NCBI GenBank assembly: GCA_017997855.1
Contig: JAGOEF010000129.1
Span: 1-5,516, forward strand
Direction: 5' to 3'
DNA length: 5,516 bases
From: Bacteroidales bacterium
Lineage (GTDB): Bacteria; Bacteroidota; Bacteroidia; Bacteroidales; ML635J-15
Translations under genes and position numbers: made by a program
Shown here: positions 1 through 5,425 of the stretch, piece after piece
Position numbering within the stretch: position 1 is the first letter of the stretch
Layout: each line of letters starts with the position of its first letter
The notes under the pieces: model-generated
What the model was told of the DNA's origin: nothing
Seen by the model: the letters and a program-made list of their open reading frames with translations, nothing else
Databases searched by the model: none

Positions 1-1
1 T

Positions 2-412
2 GCCAATACACTGATGTCGTGGCTTATCTCGAAAATCATTAAAAAGAAATATACCATACCGCAGTGGAGTCTTGGCATGGTGTTGCGGGTGTCGCCATGG
101 TTTCTGGCGGTTTGGATTACCTGGTGTCTTGCCTTTTATTTGTTCACACAGGGCTTATCGCCACAGCCAATTACCCCGGCTGTGATGCTGATTTTTCCGT
201 TTGCCGCCACGCTTGGAATTCTGGCCATTGTGGTTCCCGGCGGGGTAGGTGTGCGCGAAGGTGTTTTGGCTGCCATGCTGATGTGGATTGGCCTCGACAA
301 TGCCCTTGCAGTAACTATTGCAGCCACATCGCGACTGTGGTTCCTGTCGGGCGAGTGCTTTGTGTTTCTGTTGGCTTTGGTGTGTCGCAGCCTCGGTAAG
401 AAAACTACTTAG
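2..412 (+). CDS. UPF0104 / LPG-synthase-TM family membrane protein, C-terminal part (5' end outside window)
   Basis: The reading frame is open to the left edge, so the first ATG inside the window (14) is probably internal; 136 residues are visible. The protein is strongly hydrophobic with about three to four membrane segments, and carries a PGGVGVREG motif at visible residues 79-87, followed by an Ala/Leu-rich helix and a Ser-Arg-Leu-Trp segment. This loop is typical of the UPF0104 (YbhN-like) family, which shares its fold with the flippase domain of lysylphosphatidylglycerol synthase MprF (Pfam LPG_synthase_TM). It should sit in the inner membrane; a lipid or polyprenyl-linked sugar transport role is inferred from the family, not shown here. 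The tail after the last helix is short and basic (SLGKKTT). Its stop codon overlaps the 3' end of the convergent gene on the other strand by 8 bp. Family assignment is fairly safe; substrate is unknown. Confidence 0.8.
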   Translation, partial: ANTLMSWLISKIIKKKYTIPQWSLGMVLRVSPWFLAVWITWCLAFYLFTQGLSPQPITPAVMLIFPFAATLGILAIVVPGGVGVREGVLAAMLMWIGLDNALAVTIAATSRLWFLSGECFVFLLALVCRSLGKKTT

Positions 413-1277
413 GGGCTCCCGTTTTCGAAAAATATTCGAACTTATACACGGCTGTGGTTTTGCGATCGATGCTTTCGATGATGCTGTCGGGGTTTTCGAA
501 TGCATCATAGGTATAGGATAATTCGCGGACCTGCCGGGTGATGCGGTTTGTCTCAATCGTTTTAATCAGGGCGCCGGCGTCGTTGTAGAAATATTCCATT
601 TTTTGAAGCAGCACATGGTTGGCATCAAAAAACAATTTTTCCGAAACCTGAGCTTCTTCGTTATACACAAAAGCTATGCTGTCGATAGCCTGATTGTCGG
701 GAGTGCTGGTCGAAACCGAAAGAATTTTACCATGGGTAACCGAATTGCTGAAGCGATAGCTGCGCACCGACGATAGTTTACCCGCCGAATTGAAAAGCTG
801 TGCGCTGACCACATGCTTATTGTAATCGTAAGAAAACAATTGCTTCGAAACGATTTCGGCCTTTTGATTGTAATAGTAATGGGCTGTGGTCAGGTGGCTG
901 CTGTCGTACTCGGCAATGAAACCACCGCGCAGACTGCTGTCGGCATCGAAATAGATTTCTTCGGTTTTCGATCGTTGTCGGTCGAAGCGGAAGAGGCTGT
1001 AGTTGGATTTGTTGCCGGTGCTGTCGAAATTAACCAGTTGCGAAGGGGTTCCGTCGTCGTTGAAATATTGCTCCGAAACCAGGGCTTTGCGTCCGGTAAG
1101 TTCGCCGTTGCTGATTTCGAGCAGGTAGGTGCGTTTCATGCCGATTTTCAGCATACGGGTTATATCATACTCATGCAACACAGCTTGCTGCTCACTTTCC
1201 GACAAAACAGGGTCGTGCTGGGCCGAAAGGCTGACCGTAACAATCAGGAAAAGCAGACTGCAGATTAAAACCTTCAT
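405..1277 (-). CDS. Secreted protein with YD/RHS-like Tyr-rich repeats, function unknown
   Basis: A 290-residue protein. ATG at 1277 is preferred over the in-frame TTG at 1283 because it places MKV directly before a hydrophobic signal-peptide core (residues 4-18), with likely signal peptidase I cleavage after Ala19 (LSA|Q). There is no lipobox Cys. The mature part contains many short units of about 20 residues, each with an aromatic strand and a turn such as YFNDDG, YFDADS, YDYNKH, FNSAGK, VYNEEA, FYNDAG and YTYDAFENP. This resembles YD/RHS-type or YwqK/MORN-like beta repeats, which are common in exported Bacteroidota proteins of unknown role. No catalytic motif and no T9SS tail are visible, so a periplasmic or outer-membrane-associated location is inferred. 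It is convergent with the membrane protein on its 3' side (8-bp overlap) and divergent from lpxD, 131 bp away. I do not recognise a named family. Confidence 0.8.
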   Translation of the reverse strand: MKVLICSLLFLIVTVSLSAQHDPVLSESEQQAVLHEYDITRMLKIGMKRTYLLEISNGELTGRKALVSEQYFNDDGTPSQLVNFDSTGNKSNYSLFRFDRQRSKTEEIYFDADSSLRGGFIAEYDSSHLTTAHYYYNQKAEIVSKQLFSYDYNKHVVSAQLFNSAGKLSSVRSYRFSNSVTHGKILSVSTSTPDNQAIDSIAFVYNEEAQVSEKLFFDANHVLLQKMEYFYNDAGALIKTIETNRITRQVRELSYTYDAFENPDSIIESIDRKTTAVYKFEYFSKTGAPK

Positions 1278-1298
1278 ATCCAATCAATTTTTATTGTG

Positions 1299-1316
1299 GG
1301 TAAATGTACAAATAGA
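1299..1316 (-). promoter_or_regulatory. Candidate Bacteroidota -7 element for the YD-repeat gene
   Basis: On the minus strand, TCTATTTG (1316-1309) matches the Bacteroidota -7 consensus TAnnTTTG at all but one fixed position and runs into GTACATTTACC. The start codon at 1277 is 31 nt downstream, a reasonable leader length. No clear -33 TTTG element was found. The 14-mer TTTGTACATTTACC (1312-1299) occurs again ahead of the other complete minus-strand gene. The assignment rests on motif and position only. Confidence 0.4.
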
Positions 1317-1408
1317 TTTGCAATTATCATTTTGCTTTTGGGTATTGTGCCGGGACTGTGTTTTGTTTCAGGATTTTTTTAATTTTACCCGATAAAACAA
1401 GAACCACT

Positions 1409-2437
1409 ATGAAATTTACAGCAGGCGAAATTGCAGCGATGTTACATGGAATCGTGGAGGGTAACCCCGGTGCCGAAGTGTGTAGTTTTTCGAAGATTGA
1501 GGAGGGTCAGCCCGGAAGCATCAGTTTTTTGGCCAACCCCAAATATACCCATTATATCTACGATACTCAGGCCAGTGTTGTGCTGGTTAACGAAGATTTT
1601 GTCGCTGAAAAACCCGTTTCGACCACCCTGATCAGGGTACGGAACTCCTACGAAGCTCTGGCGCGTCTGCTGCAGTTTTACGAAGAGCAAACGGGTCCTG
1701 CCAAAGGAATTCATCCACAGGCTTATATCCATCCCGAAGCTCAGGTAGGCGAAAATGTGTACATCGGGCCTTTCGCATGCATCGAAAAAGGAGCCAGCAT
1801 CGGCAACAACACCAATATTTATCCTCACGTTTTTGTTGACCGCAATTCCCGTGTTGGCGAAAACTGTAACATTTATTCCGGAGTGAAAATTTACCACGAA
1901 GTGCAGATTGGCAATAACTGCAATATTCACTCGGGATGTATTATCGGTGCCGATGGTTTTGGCTTTGTTCCTCAGTCGGGCAGCGAATTTATTAAGGTGA
2001 AACAGGTGGGCAATGTTATTATTGAAGATAACGTGGAAATAGGAGCCAATACCTGTGTGGACAGGGCGACACTGGGCTCTACCATAATCCGCAAGGGCGT
2101 GAAACTCGATAACCTGATTCAGATAGCCCACAATGTGGAAATTGGCGACACCACCGTTATTGCTGCCCTTACCGGAATTTCGGGGACTACCAAAATCGGA
2201 AAGAATTGTATGATTGCAGGACAGGTGGGCATGGTGGGGCATATTAAAGTGGGCGATGGTGTGAAAATTGGCGCACAGTCGGGCCTGATTCATGGTTTCG
2301 ACGATAATGCCACCATAGTTGGTGCTCCGGCAATGGATAGTAAGGAATATATGAAATGCGTTATCGGGTTTAAAAAACTTCCCGATATCATGAAAAAACT
2401 CAACGAAATCGAGAAACGGCTGAATAGTATGGAATAG
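1409..2437 (+). CDS. lpxD: UDP-3-O-acylglucosamine N-acyltransferase LpxD
   Basis: A 342-residue protein of normal LpxD length. LpxD transfers a 3-hydroxyacyl chain from acyl carrier protein to the 2-amino group of UDP-3-O-acyl-glucosamine, the third step of lipid A synthesis, in the cytoplasm. The N-terminal uridine-binding domain includes SFLANPKY (residues 39-46). From about residue 100 to 305 there are imperfect hexapeptide repeats (I-G-x-x-x-x type) forming a left-handed parallel beta helix. Conserved LpxD features are GADGFGFVP (180-188) and QIAHNVEIG with the presumed catalytic His241. A C-terminal helix with [10 protein letters not shown] and charged residues ends the protein, as in trimeric LpxD. 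ATG 1409 is chosen because MKFTAGEIA starts the family at the usual point; upstream in-frame codons from 1358 encode non-conserved sequence. It has no obvious Shine-Dalgarno. The usual Bacteroidota neighbours lpxC/fabZ and lpxA do not follow, so it could be a stand-alone or second copy. Confidence 0.96.
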   Translation: MKFTAGEIAAMLHGIVEGNPGAEVCSFSKIEEGQPGSISFLANPKYTHYIYDTQASVVLVNEDFVAEKPVSTTLIRVRNSYEALARLLQFYEEQTGPAKGIHPQAYIHPEAQVGENVYIGPFACIEKGASIGNNTNIYPHVFVDRNSRVGENCNIYSGVKIYHEVQIGNNCNIHSGCIIGADGFGFVPQSGSEFIKVKQVGNVIIEDNVEIGANTCVDRATLGSTIIRKGVKLDNLIQIAHNVEIGDTTVIAALTGISGTTKIGKNCMIAGQVGMVGHIKVGDGVKIGAQSGLIHGFDDNATIVGAPAMDSKEYMKCVIGFKKLPDIMKKLNEIEKRLNSME

Positions 2438-2470
2438 TTGTTCCCTTCACGCTGCAACGCCTTCCACATT

Positions 2471-2502
2471 ACCGGTCATCGAGCGGAGCCGAGATGCCCG
2501 GT
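2471..2502. repeat. Imperfect hairpin, REP-like; possible lpxD terminator
   Basis: ACCGG-T-CATC (2471-2480) can pair with GATG-C-CCGGT (2493-2502), giving nine base pairs with one mismatch and a 12-nt loop that contains GAGCGGAGCCGA. It lies 34 nt after the lpxD stop, so it could end lpxD transcription, though the T-tract after it is weak (TTTGG). The core TCATCGAGCGGAGCCGAGATG resembles, from memory, short interspersed TCATTGAGCGGAGTCGA-type repeats seen in many Bacteroidota genomes; that link is recollection, not a search result. Confidence 0.5.
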
Positions 2503-2583
2503 TTGGAATTACGTTTTATTGGTTCGGAAGCACGTGCAAACGGCTCGGAGCTATGTGCAAACGGTTCGGAGGTGTGGCTTATT
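2500..2583. repeat. Four degenerate 21-bp tandem repeats
   Basis: Four consecutive 21-bp units start at 2500, 2521, 2542 and 2563. Each begins GG(T/C)T(T/C)GGA. The two middle units are closest to each other and share GGYTCGGA at the start and GTGCAAAC at the end. The outer two share the final TTATT. The last unit ends inside the stop codon of the minus-strand Bro-N gene (2582-2584). No coding role is supported: a short plus-strand frame crosses it but has no recognisable protein features. The array partly overlaps the arm of the preceding hairpin. Confidence 0.7.
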
Positions 2584-3415
2584 AATTCTTAGGGGGCATT
2601 TTCTTTTTCTCTTTTGCTGGAGGTAAAAAGTTTTCACCCGTAATGATCGATTTACCGGTTTTTGATTCCAATTCTTTTCTTGCATTTTTGGCCACCGCTC
2701 CTCCTTTTTTACTTGCTTTGGCATTCTCGATTAACCCCTTTGCCTTGTCGGTCTCAGCAATTTGTCGGGTGGATAGTTCAGCCAAGGCAGTAAAAATCAA
2801 CTCCGCCTCACTCATATGATCGCGTAAGTTTTGGCTTTTCAAACCTTTTAATTGTTTGTGTTGCTTCACGGTTAAATCTGCCCATTCTTTATGAATAATA
2901 TTGGTTAACATAGCAAACTCGTCTTGTTCTTTAATGCCTGTATTTTTCCAATAATCGGTAAGCTTATTGCGGGTTTCTTGCCCAGTCATCCGCTGCTGAA
3001 TCCACTTTTCGCTTCGACCCAACTTTTTCCAGTTTTCACGTGCCCTGTCTAAACTTTGTGCAGGATCAGAAATTTCTTTCATTCGCTCATAGCCAACTTT
3101 TGCCAACCACTGTTTAAAAGGTTCTGCTTTTGGCGATGGAATCGATTGAATAATACGAAGCAAGGTTTCCGCATCAGCAACATCTGTTGACCTCAATTTG
3201 CCATCCTCAGACACCATTTTCAACTGTCCCAATTTTTGGGACGTTTCATTCCCTTCGACTTTGAGCTTGGTTTTTAGAGCATTCCAGTATTTGCGGGGTC
3301 TTGGACTATCGGTAAGTATTTCAATCACATCAATCACAGAAAAATACCAAATTTCTTTCTCTTCATCCCATTGTGTTCGCACTTTTTTATTTTCAAATAT
3401 CCTGATATTACTCAT
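2582..3415 (-). CDS. Bro-N domain protein with DinD-like C-terminal half (phage-antirepressor-type)
   Basis: A 277-residue cytoplasmic protein with no signal peptide. ATG 3415 (MSNIRIFENKK) is chosen over the in-frame TTG at 3427, since the family normally begins just before this motif. Residues about 4-110 form a Bro-N domain as in baculovirus BRO proteins and phage antirepressors: IRIFENKKVRTQWDEE, WYFSVIDVIEILTDSPRPRKYW (22-44), a D-A-E-T-L-L-R segment (81-87) and IPSPKAEPFKQWL (92-104). The second half has a DinD-like order: an R-x-x-L-T-D-x-W segment near 149-156, HKQLKGLKSQNLRDHMSEAEL (186-206), and GGAVAKNARKELESKTGK (238-255), then a Lys/Pro-rich tail. Family members are thought to bind DNA or regulate; E. 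coli DinD is SOS-induced and inhibits RecA filaments. Here it is a lone gene with no phage genes beside it, poorer in GC than lpxD. Its regulatory or DNA-repair role is inference. Confidence 0.85.
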   Translation of the reverse strand: MSNIRIFENKKVRTQWDEEKEIWYFSVIDVIEILTDSPRPRKYWNALKTKLKVEGNETSQKLGQLKMVSEDGKLRSTDVADAETLLRIIQSIPSPKAEPFKQWLAKVGYERMKEISDPAQSLDRARENWKKLGRSEKWIQQRMTGQETRNKLTDYWKNTGIKEQDEFAMLTNIIHKEWADLTVKQHKQLKGLKSQNLRDHMSEAELIFTALAELSTRQIAETDKAKGLIENAKASKKGGAVAKNARKELESKTGKSIITGENFLPPAKEKKKMPPKN

Positions 3416-3492
3416 TTCAACAAACAATTTTAAGATGATATTTTACCTGTTTTATACTCCAAAAAATTATTCCAAACCTTATTTGACTTGCT

Positions 3493-3506
3493 GGTAAATG
3501 TACAAA
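3493..3506 (-). promoter_or_regulatory. Possible promoter element for the Bro-N gene
   Basis: Minus-strand TTTGTACATTTACC (3506-3493) is identical over 14 bases to the element ahead of the YD-repeat gene. It ends 78 nt before the ATG at 3415. The bases before TTTG do not give the TA of a full TAnnTTTG box, and other T-rich candidates lie closer to the start, so this is tentative. Confidence 0.3.
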
Positions 3507-3619
3507 AAATGTGTAAAATATTATAATCATATAGAACCGCACCGCATCGAGAACAAATCGCACTTGCTTGTTGAATTTACGCCTGATGTTTTTATTCCTT
3601 TCATTCGTCCTTATTTATA

Positions 3620-3630
3620 TTATTTTGTAC
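3620..3630 (+). promoter_or_regulatory. Candidate -7 element for the T9SS propeller gene
   Basis: TTATTTTG (3620-3627) matches TAnnTTTG at all but one fixed position and is followed by TAC, so the TTTGTAC core is the same as in the two minus-strand elements. It leaves 15 nt to the ATG at 3643, with TTTG repeated at 3632-3635. No purine-rich Shine-Dalgarno is present in this leader, as is usual in the phylum. The 227-bp region 3416-3642 holds no convincing gene, only the divergent control sequences. Confidence 0.4.
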
Positions 3631-3642
3631 CTTTGTTTTACC

Positions 3643-5256
3643 ATGAAAAAAATAGCCATACTATTAGTACTTCTGTGTTTTGCTCCAATATTAAAATCTC
3701 AAAACTGGAGCGATGATTTAGGGATGATTGATAGTTTGCATATTGGAGGTGATGTTGCTATTATTCAAGATTTATATAATGATGACGATAATATGCTTTA
3801 TATTGGAGGTCCATTTAAGTACGCAAATTTAGAGCAGGTAAATCAAATTATAAGTTGGGATGGTTATTCTTATTACAAGTTTCAGAGCGGCATAAATCCA
3901 TTTGGCACAATCAATACAATTACCAAGTACAACAACAAAATTGTAATTGGAGGAACATTTCCCGATGCAAGTGGCGCAGCAAATACTTATTGCCTTGCCC
4001 AATGGACCGGCACCCACTGGCAATCGGTTGGAGGGGGTGGGCTTACAGGAGAGGTATGTGATTTGACCGTGCACAATGATACATTATTTATTGGAGGATA
4101 TTTTGGCAATATTGGATCGGTTGAATATAACAAGGTTGCTGCTTTTTCGAATAATAATTGGATAAACATTAGCGATAATGGTTTTGGCAATTTTTGTGCA
4201 GCAATGGAAATATTCACCAAAGAATTATATGCCTCTGCATGGAACTGGGGAATTAGGCGTTACCTTGGTAATGGCGAATGGGAAATGCACCCAGATCAGC
4301 CAAACGGTTATATTTATGAATTGAAAACCGACACAATAAATAATTTCTTGTATGTTTGCGGCGGCTTTAATCAAGTTGGCGACAGCATTTCTTATGGCGT
4401 GGCAATGTGGGATGGTTTTAGATGGAATTACATGGACGCATACTGTCAAACAACACTTTGGCCGCAATCGGTTGCTATTTACAGAGGAGATTTGTTTACA
4501 GGCTGTGGGCAATATTATGATAATGAAACAAATTACAGGACATTTATAACTCGATGGAATGGTGAAACTTGGGACAGTATCGGTGGTGCATTTAATGATA
4601 ATATTTTTGCTCTTGAGGTTTTTCGTGATACTCTTTATATTGGTGGCGGTTTCTCATACTGGGGTGGCGATTCACCAAATCCAACACACCGTTCCAAAGG
4701 CCTCGTTAAACTCTATATGCCCGACAACGGCTGCGATTATCTAAAACCACGCATAAATACATGGGCCGATACTTTTTATATTTATAATGGCGAGGCCGAG
4801 GTTAACCTCTATAACAACAACCCTTATGCCGATAGCTGGGAGTGGGATTTCGGCACTTCGACAGGCTCAGTGACCGCATCCCAAGCCGTGGAGCATACAT
4901 ACACCGACCCCGGCGAATACTATGTTCAGGTAAGCGTAACACAAGACGGATGTGTGAAAACCGCTAACAAAACCATTTACATTGAGCTTGGCAATCGAGT
5001 TCCGCAGTTTGAGCAGATTGCCATGCAAATCTTCCCAAATCCAAGCAGTAACGGGTTCACAGTAAAAACCAGCCTCGCAAGCTATCAGAATGCCGAAATT
5101 ATTATTGCAGGCCTCAATGGCCACTTGCAAAGTAAAATACCCATTACAGGCGAAACAACCGACATTTCTACCAAAGGCTGGAAGCCGGGTGTGTATATAT
5201 GCAATTTATTTGTCGAAGGCAAACTGCTTAAAACCGAAAAATTGGTTTTTAAGTAA
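3643..5256 (+). CDS. T9SS-exported protein: seven-repeat beta-propeller candidate, PKD domain, type A sorting tail
   Basis: A 537-residue secreted protein. ATG 3643 starts a normal signal peptide (MKK, hydrophobic core 4-17, cleavage near Ser19-Gln20); an in-frame ATG at 3568 would add a non-canonical hydrophobic leader. Residues about 40-375 hold seven repeats anchored by L-Y/F-I-G-G-x-F-like motifs at residues 52, 100, 148, 195, 236, 284 and 331, mostly 47-48 apart, each usually followed by an A-x-W-x-G-x-x-W strand: a likely seven-bladed propeller. Repeats 4 and 6 are degenerate. A PKD domain follows (about 385-447; WEWDFG at 399-404, HTYTDPGEYYVQV from 418). Residues 463-537 are a type A T9SS sorting domain (IFPNPSSNGF, then GVYICNLF and a Lys-rich end). 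The protein should cross the outer membrane and be released or anchored at the surface. Binding partner and activity are unknown; no catalytic residues are evident. GC content rises sharply near 4680, before the PKD part. Confidence 0.9.
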   Translation: MKKIAILLVLLCFAPILKSQNWSDDLGMIDSLHIGGDVAIIQDLYNDDDNMLYIGGPFKYANLEQVNQIISWDGYSYYKFQSGINPFGTINTITKYNNKIVIGGTFPDASGAANTYCLAQWTGTHWQSVGGGGLTGEVCDLTVHNDTLFIGGYFGNIGSVEYNKVAAFSNNNWINISDNGFGNFCAAMEIFTKELYASAWNWGIRRYLGNGEWEMHPDQPNGYIYELKTDTINNFLYVCGGFNQVGDSISYGVAMWDGFRWNYMDAYCQTTLWPQSVAIYRGDLFTGCGQYYDNETNYRTFITRWNGETWDSIGGAFNDNIFALEVFRDTLYIGGGFSYWGGDSPNPTHRSKGLVKLYMPDNGCDYLKPRINTWADTFYIYNGEAEVNLYNNNPYADSWEWDFGTSTGSVTASQAVEHTYTDPGEYYVQVSVTQDGCVKTANKTIYIELGNRVPQFEQIAMQIFPNPSSNGFTVKTSLASYQNAEIIIAGLNGHLQSKIPITGETTDISTKGWKPGVYICNLFVEGKLLKTEKLVFK

Positions 5257-5317
5257 ATGCCGCTATGCAGATGGTTTCGGGTCTGAGATAATGCATTGCA
5301 AATGCTCAAGTAAATGC
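5251..5317. repeat. Pair of 10-bp direct repeats with a small hairpin between
   Basis: AAGTAAATGC occurs at 5251-5260, spanning the stop codon of the T9SS gene, and again at 5308-5317, directly before the strong palindrome. Between them, GCATT (5293-5297) can pair with AATGC (5301-5305) around GCA. Ten identical bases 57 bp apart in AT-rich DNA is suggestive only; chance is not excluded. Confidence 0.35.
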
Positions 5318-5339
5318 GACCTCGTTACAAACGAGGTCG
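5317..5339. repeat. Perfect 10-bp palindrome between convergent genes; REP-like or bidirectional terminator
   Basis: CGACCTCGTT (5317-5326) pairs perfectly with AACGAGGTCG (5330-5339) around the loop ACA. It sits in the 169-bp gap between the 3' ends of the T9SS gene and the minus-strand gene from the right, where a shared terminator would be expected. No long T-run follows on either strand, so a classic intrinsic terminator is not shown. A stable hairpin with a short loop is also the form of REP elements mobilised by RAYT (IS200-like) transposases, but no transposase gene is in view. Confidence 0.65.
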
Positions 5340-5425
5340 AGATGTGGGCCTTCCACCGCACCGACTTGGTGACCGGATTGGCTTGCTGTCTTCAAAATCC
5401 CAAAGAGTCCCTGAAAAACACCTGC

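Noticed and set aside
813..1268. Long plus-strand open frame inside the YD-repeat gene
   Set aside because: It is the antisense shadow of a well-supported gene with a signal peptide and regular repeats; its own protein lacks recognisable features.
1442..2293. Long minus-strand open frame of 283 codons inside lpxD
   Set aside because: Antisense to clear lpxD sequence; its His/Asn/Val-rich periodic protein is a by-product of the hexapeptide repeat on the other strand.
2438..2626. Plus-strand open frame right after lpxD with a heptad-like repeat (VQTARSYVQTV)
   Set aside because: It begins at a TTG directly after the lpxD stop, runs into the 3' end of the Bro-N gene on the other strand, and its protein repeat is simply the 21-bp DNA repeat translated. 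No domain or control signal supports it.
3568..3642. In-frame N-terminal extension of the T9SS protein from ATG 3568
   Set aside because: It would put 25 extra hydrophobic residues before a complete normal signal peptide, and would place the likely -7 element inside the coding region.
3498..3716. Plus-strand open frame in the region between the Bro-N and T9SS genes
   Set aside because: AT-rich, contains the promoter region, and overlaps the signal peptide of the T9SS protein in another frame. No coding evidence.
2438..5425. CRISPR array, tRNA, attachment site or complete insertion sequence
   Set aside because: The 21-bp units are contiguous with no spacers, no cloverleaf was seen, and no transposase or integrase gene or matching terminal inverted repeats could be found around the lower-GC segment.
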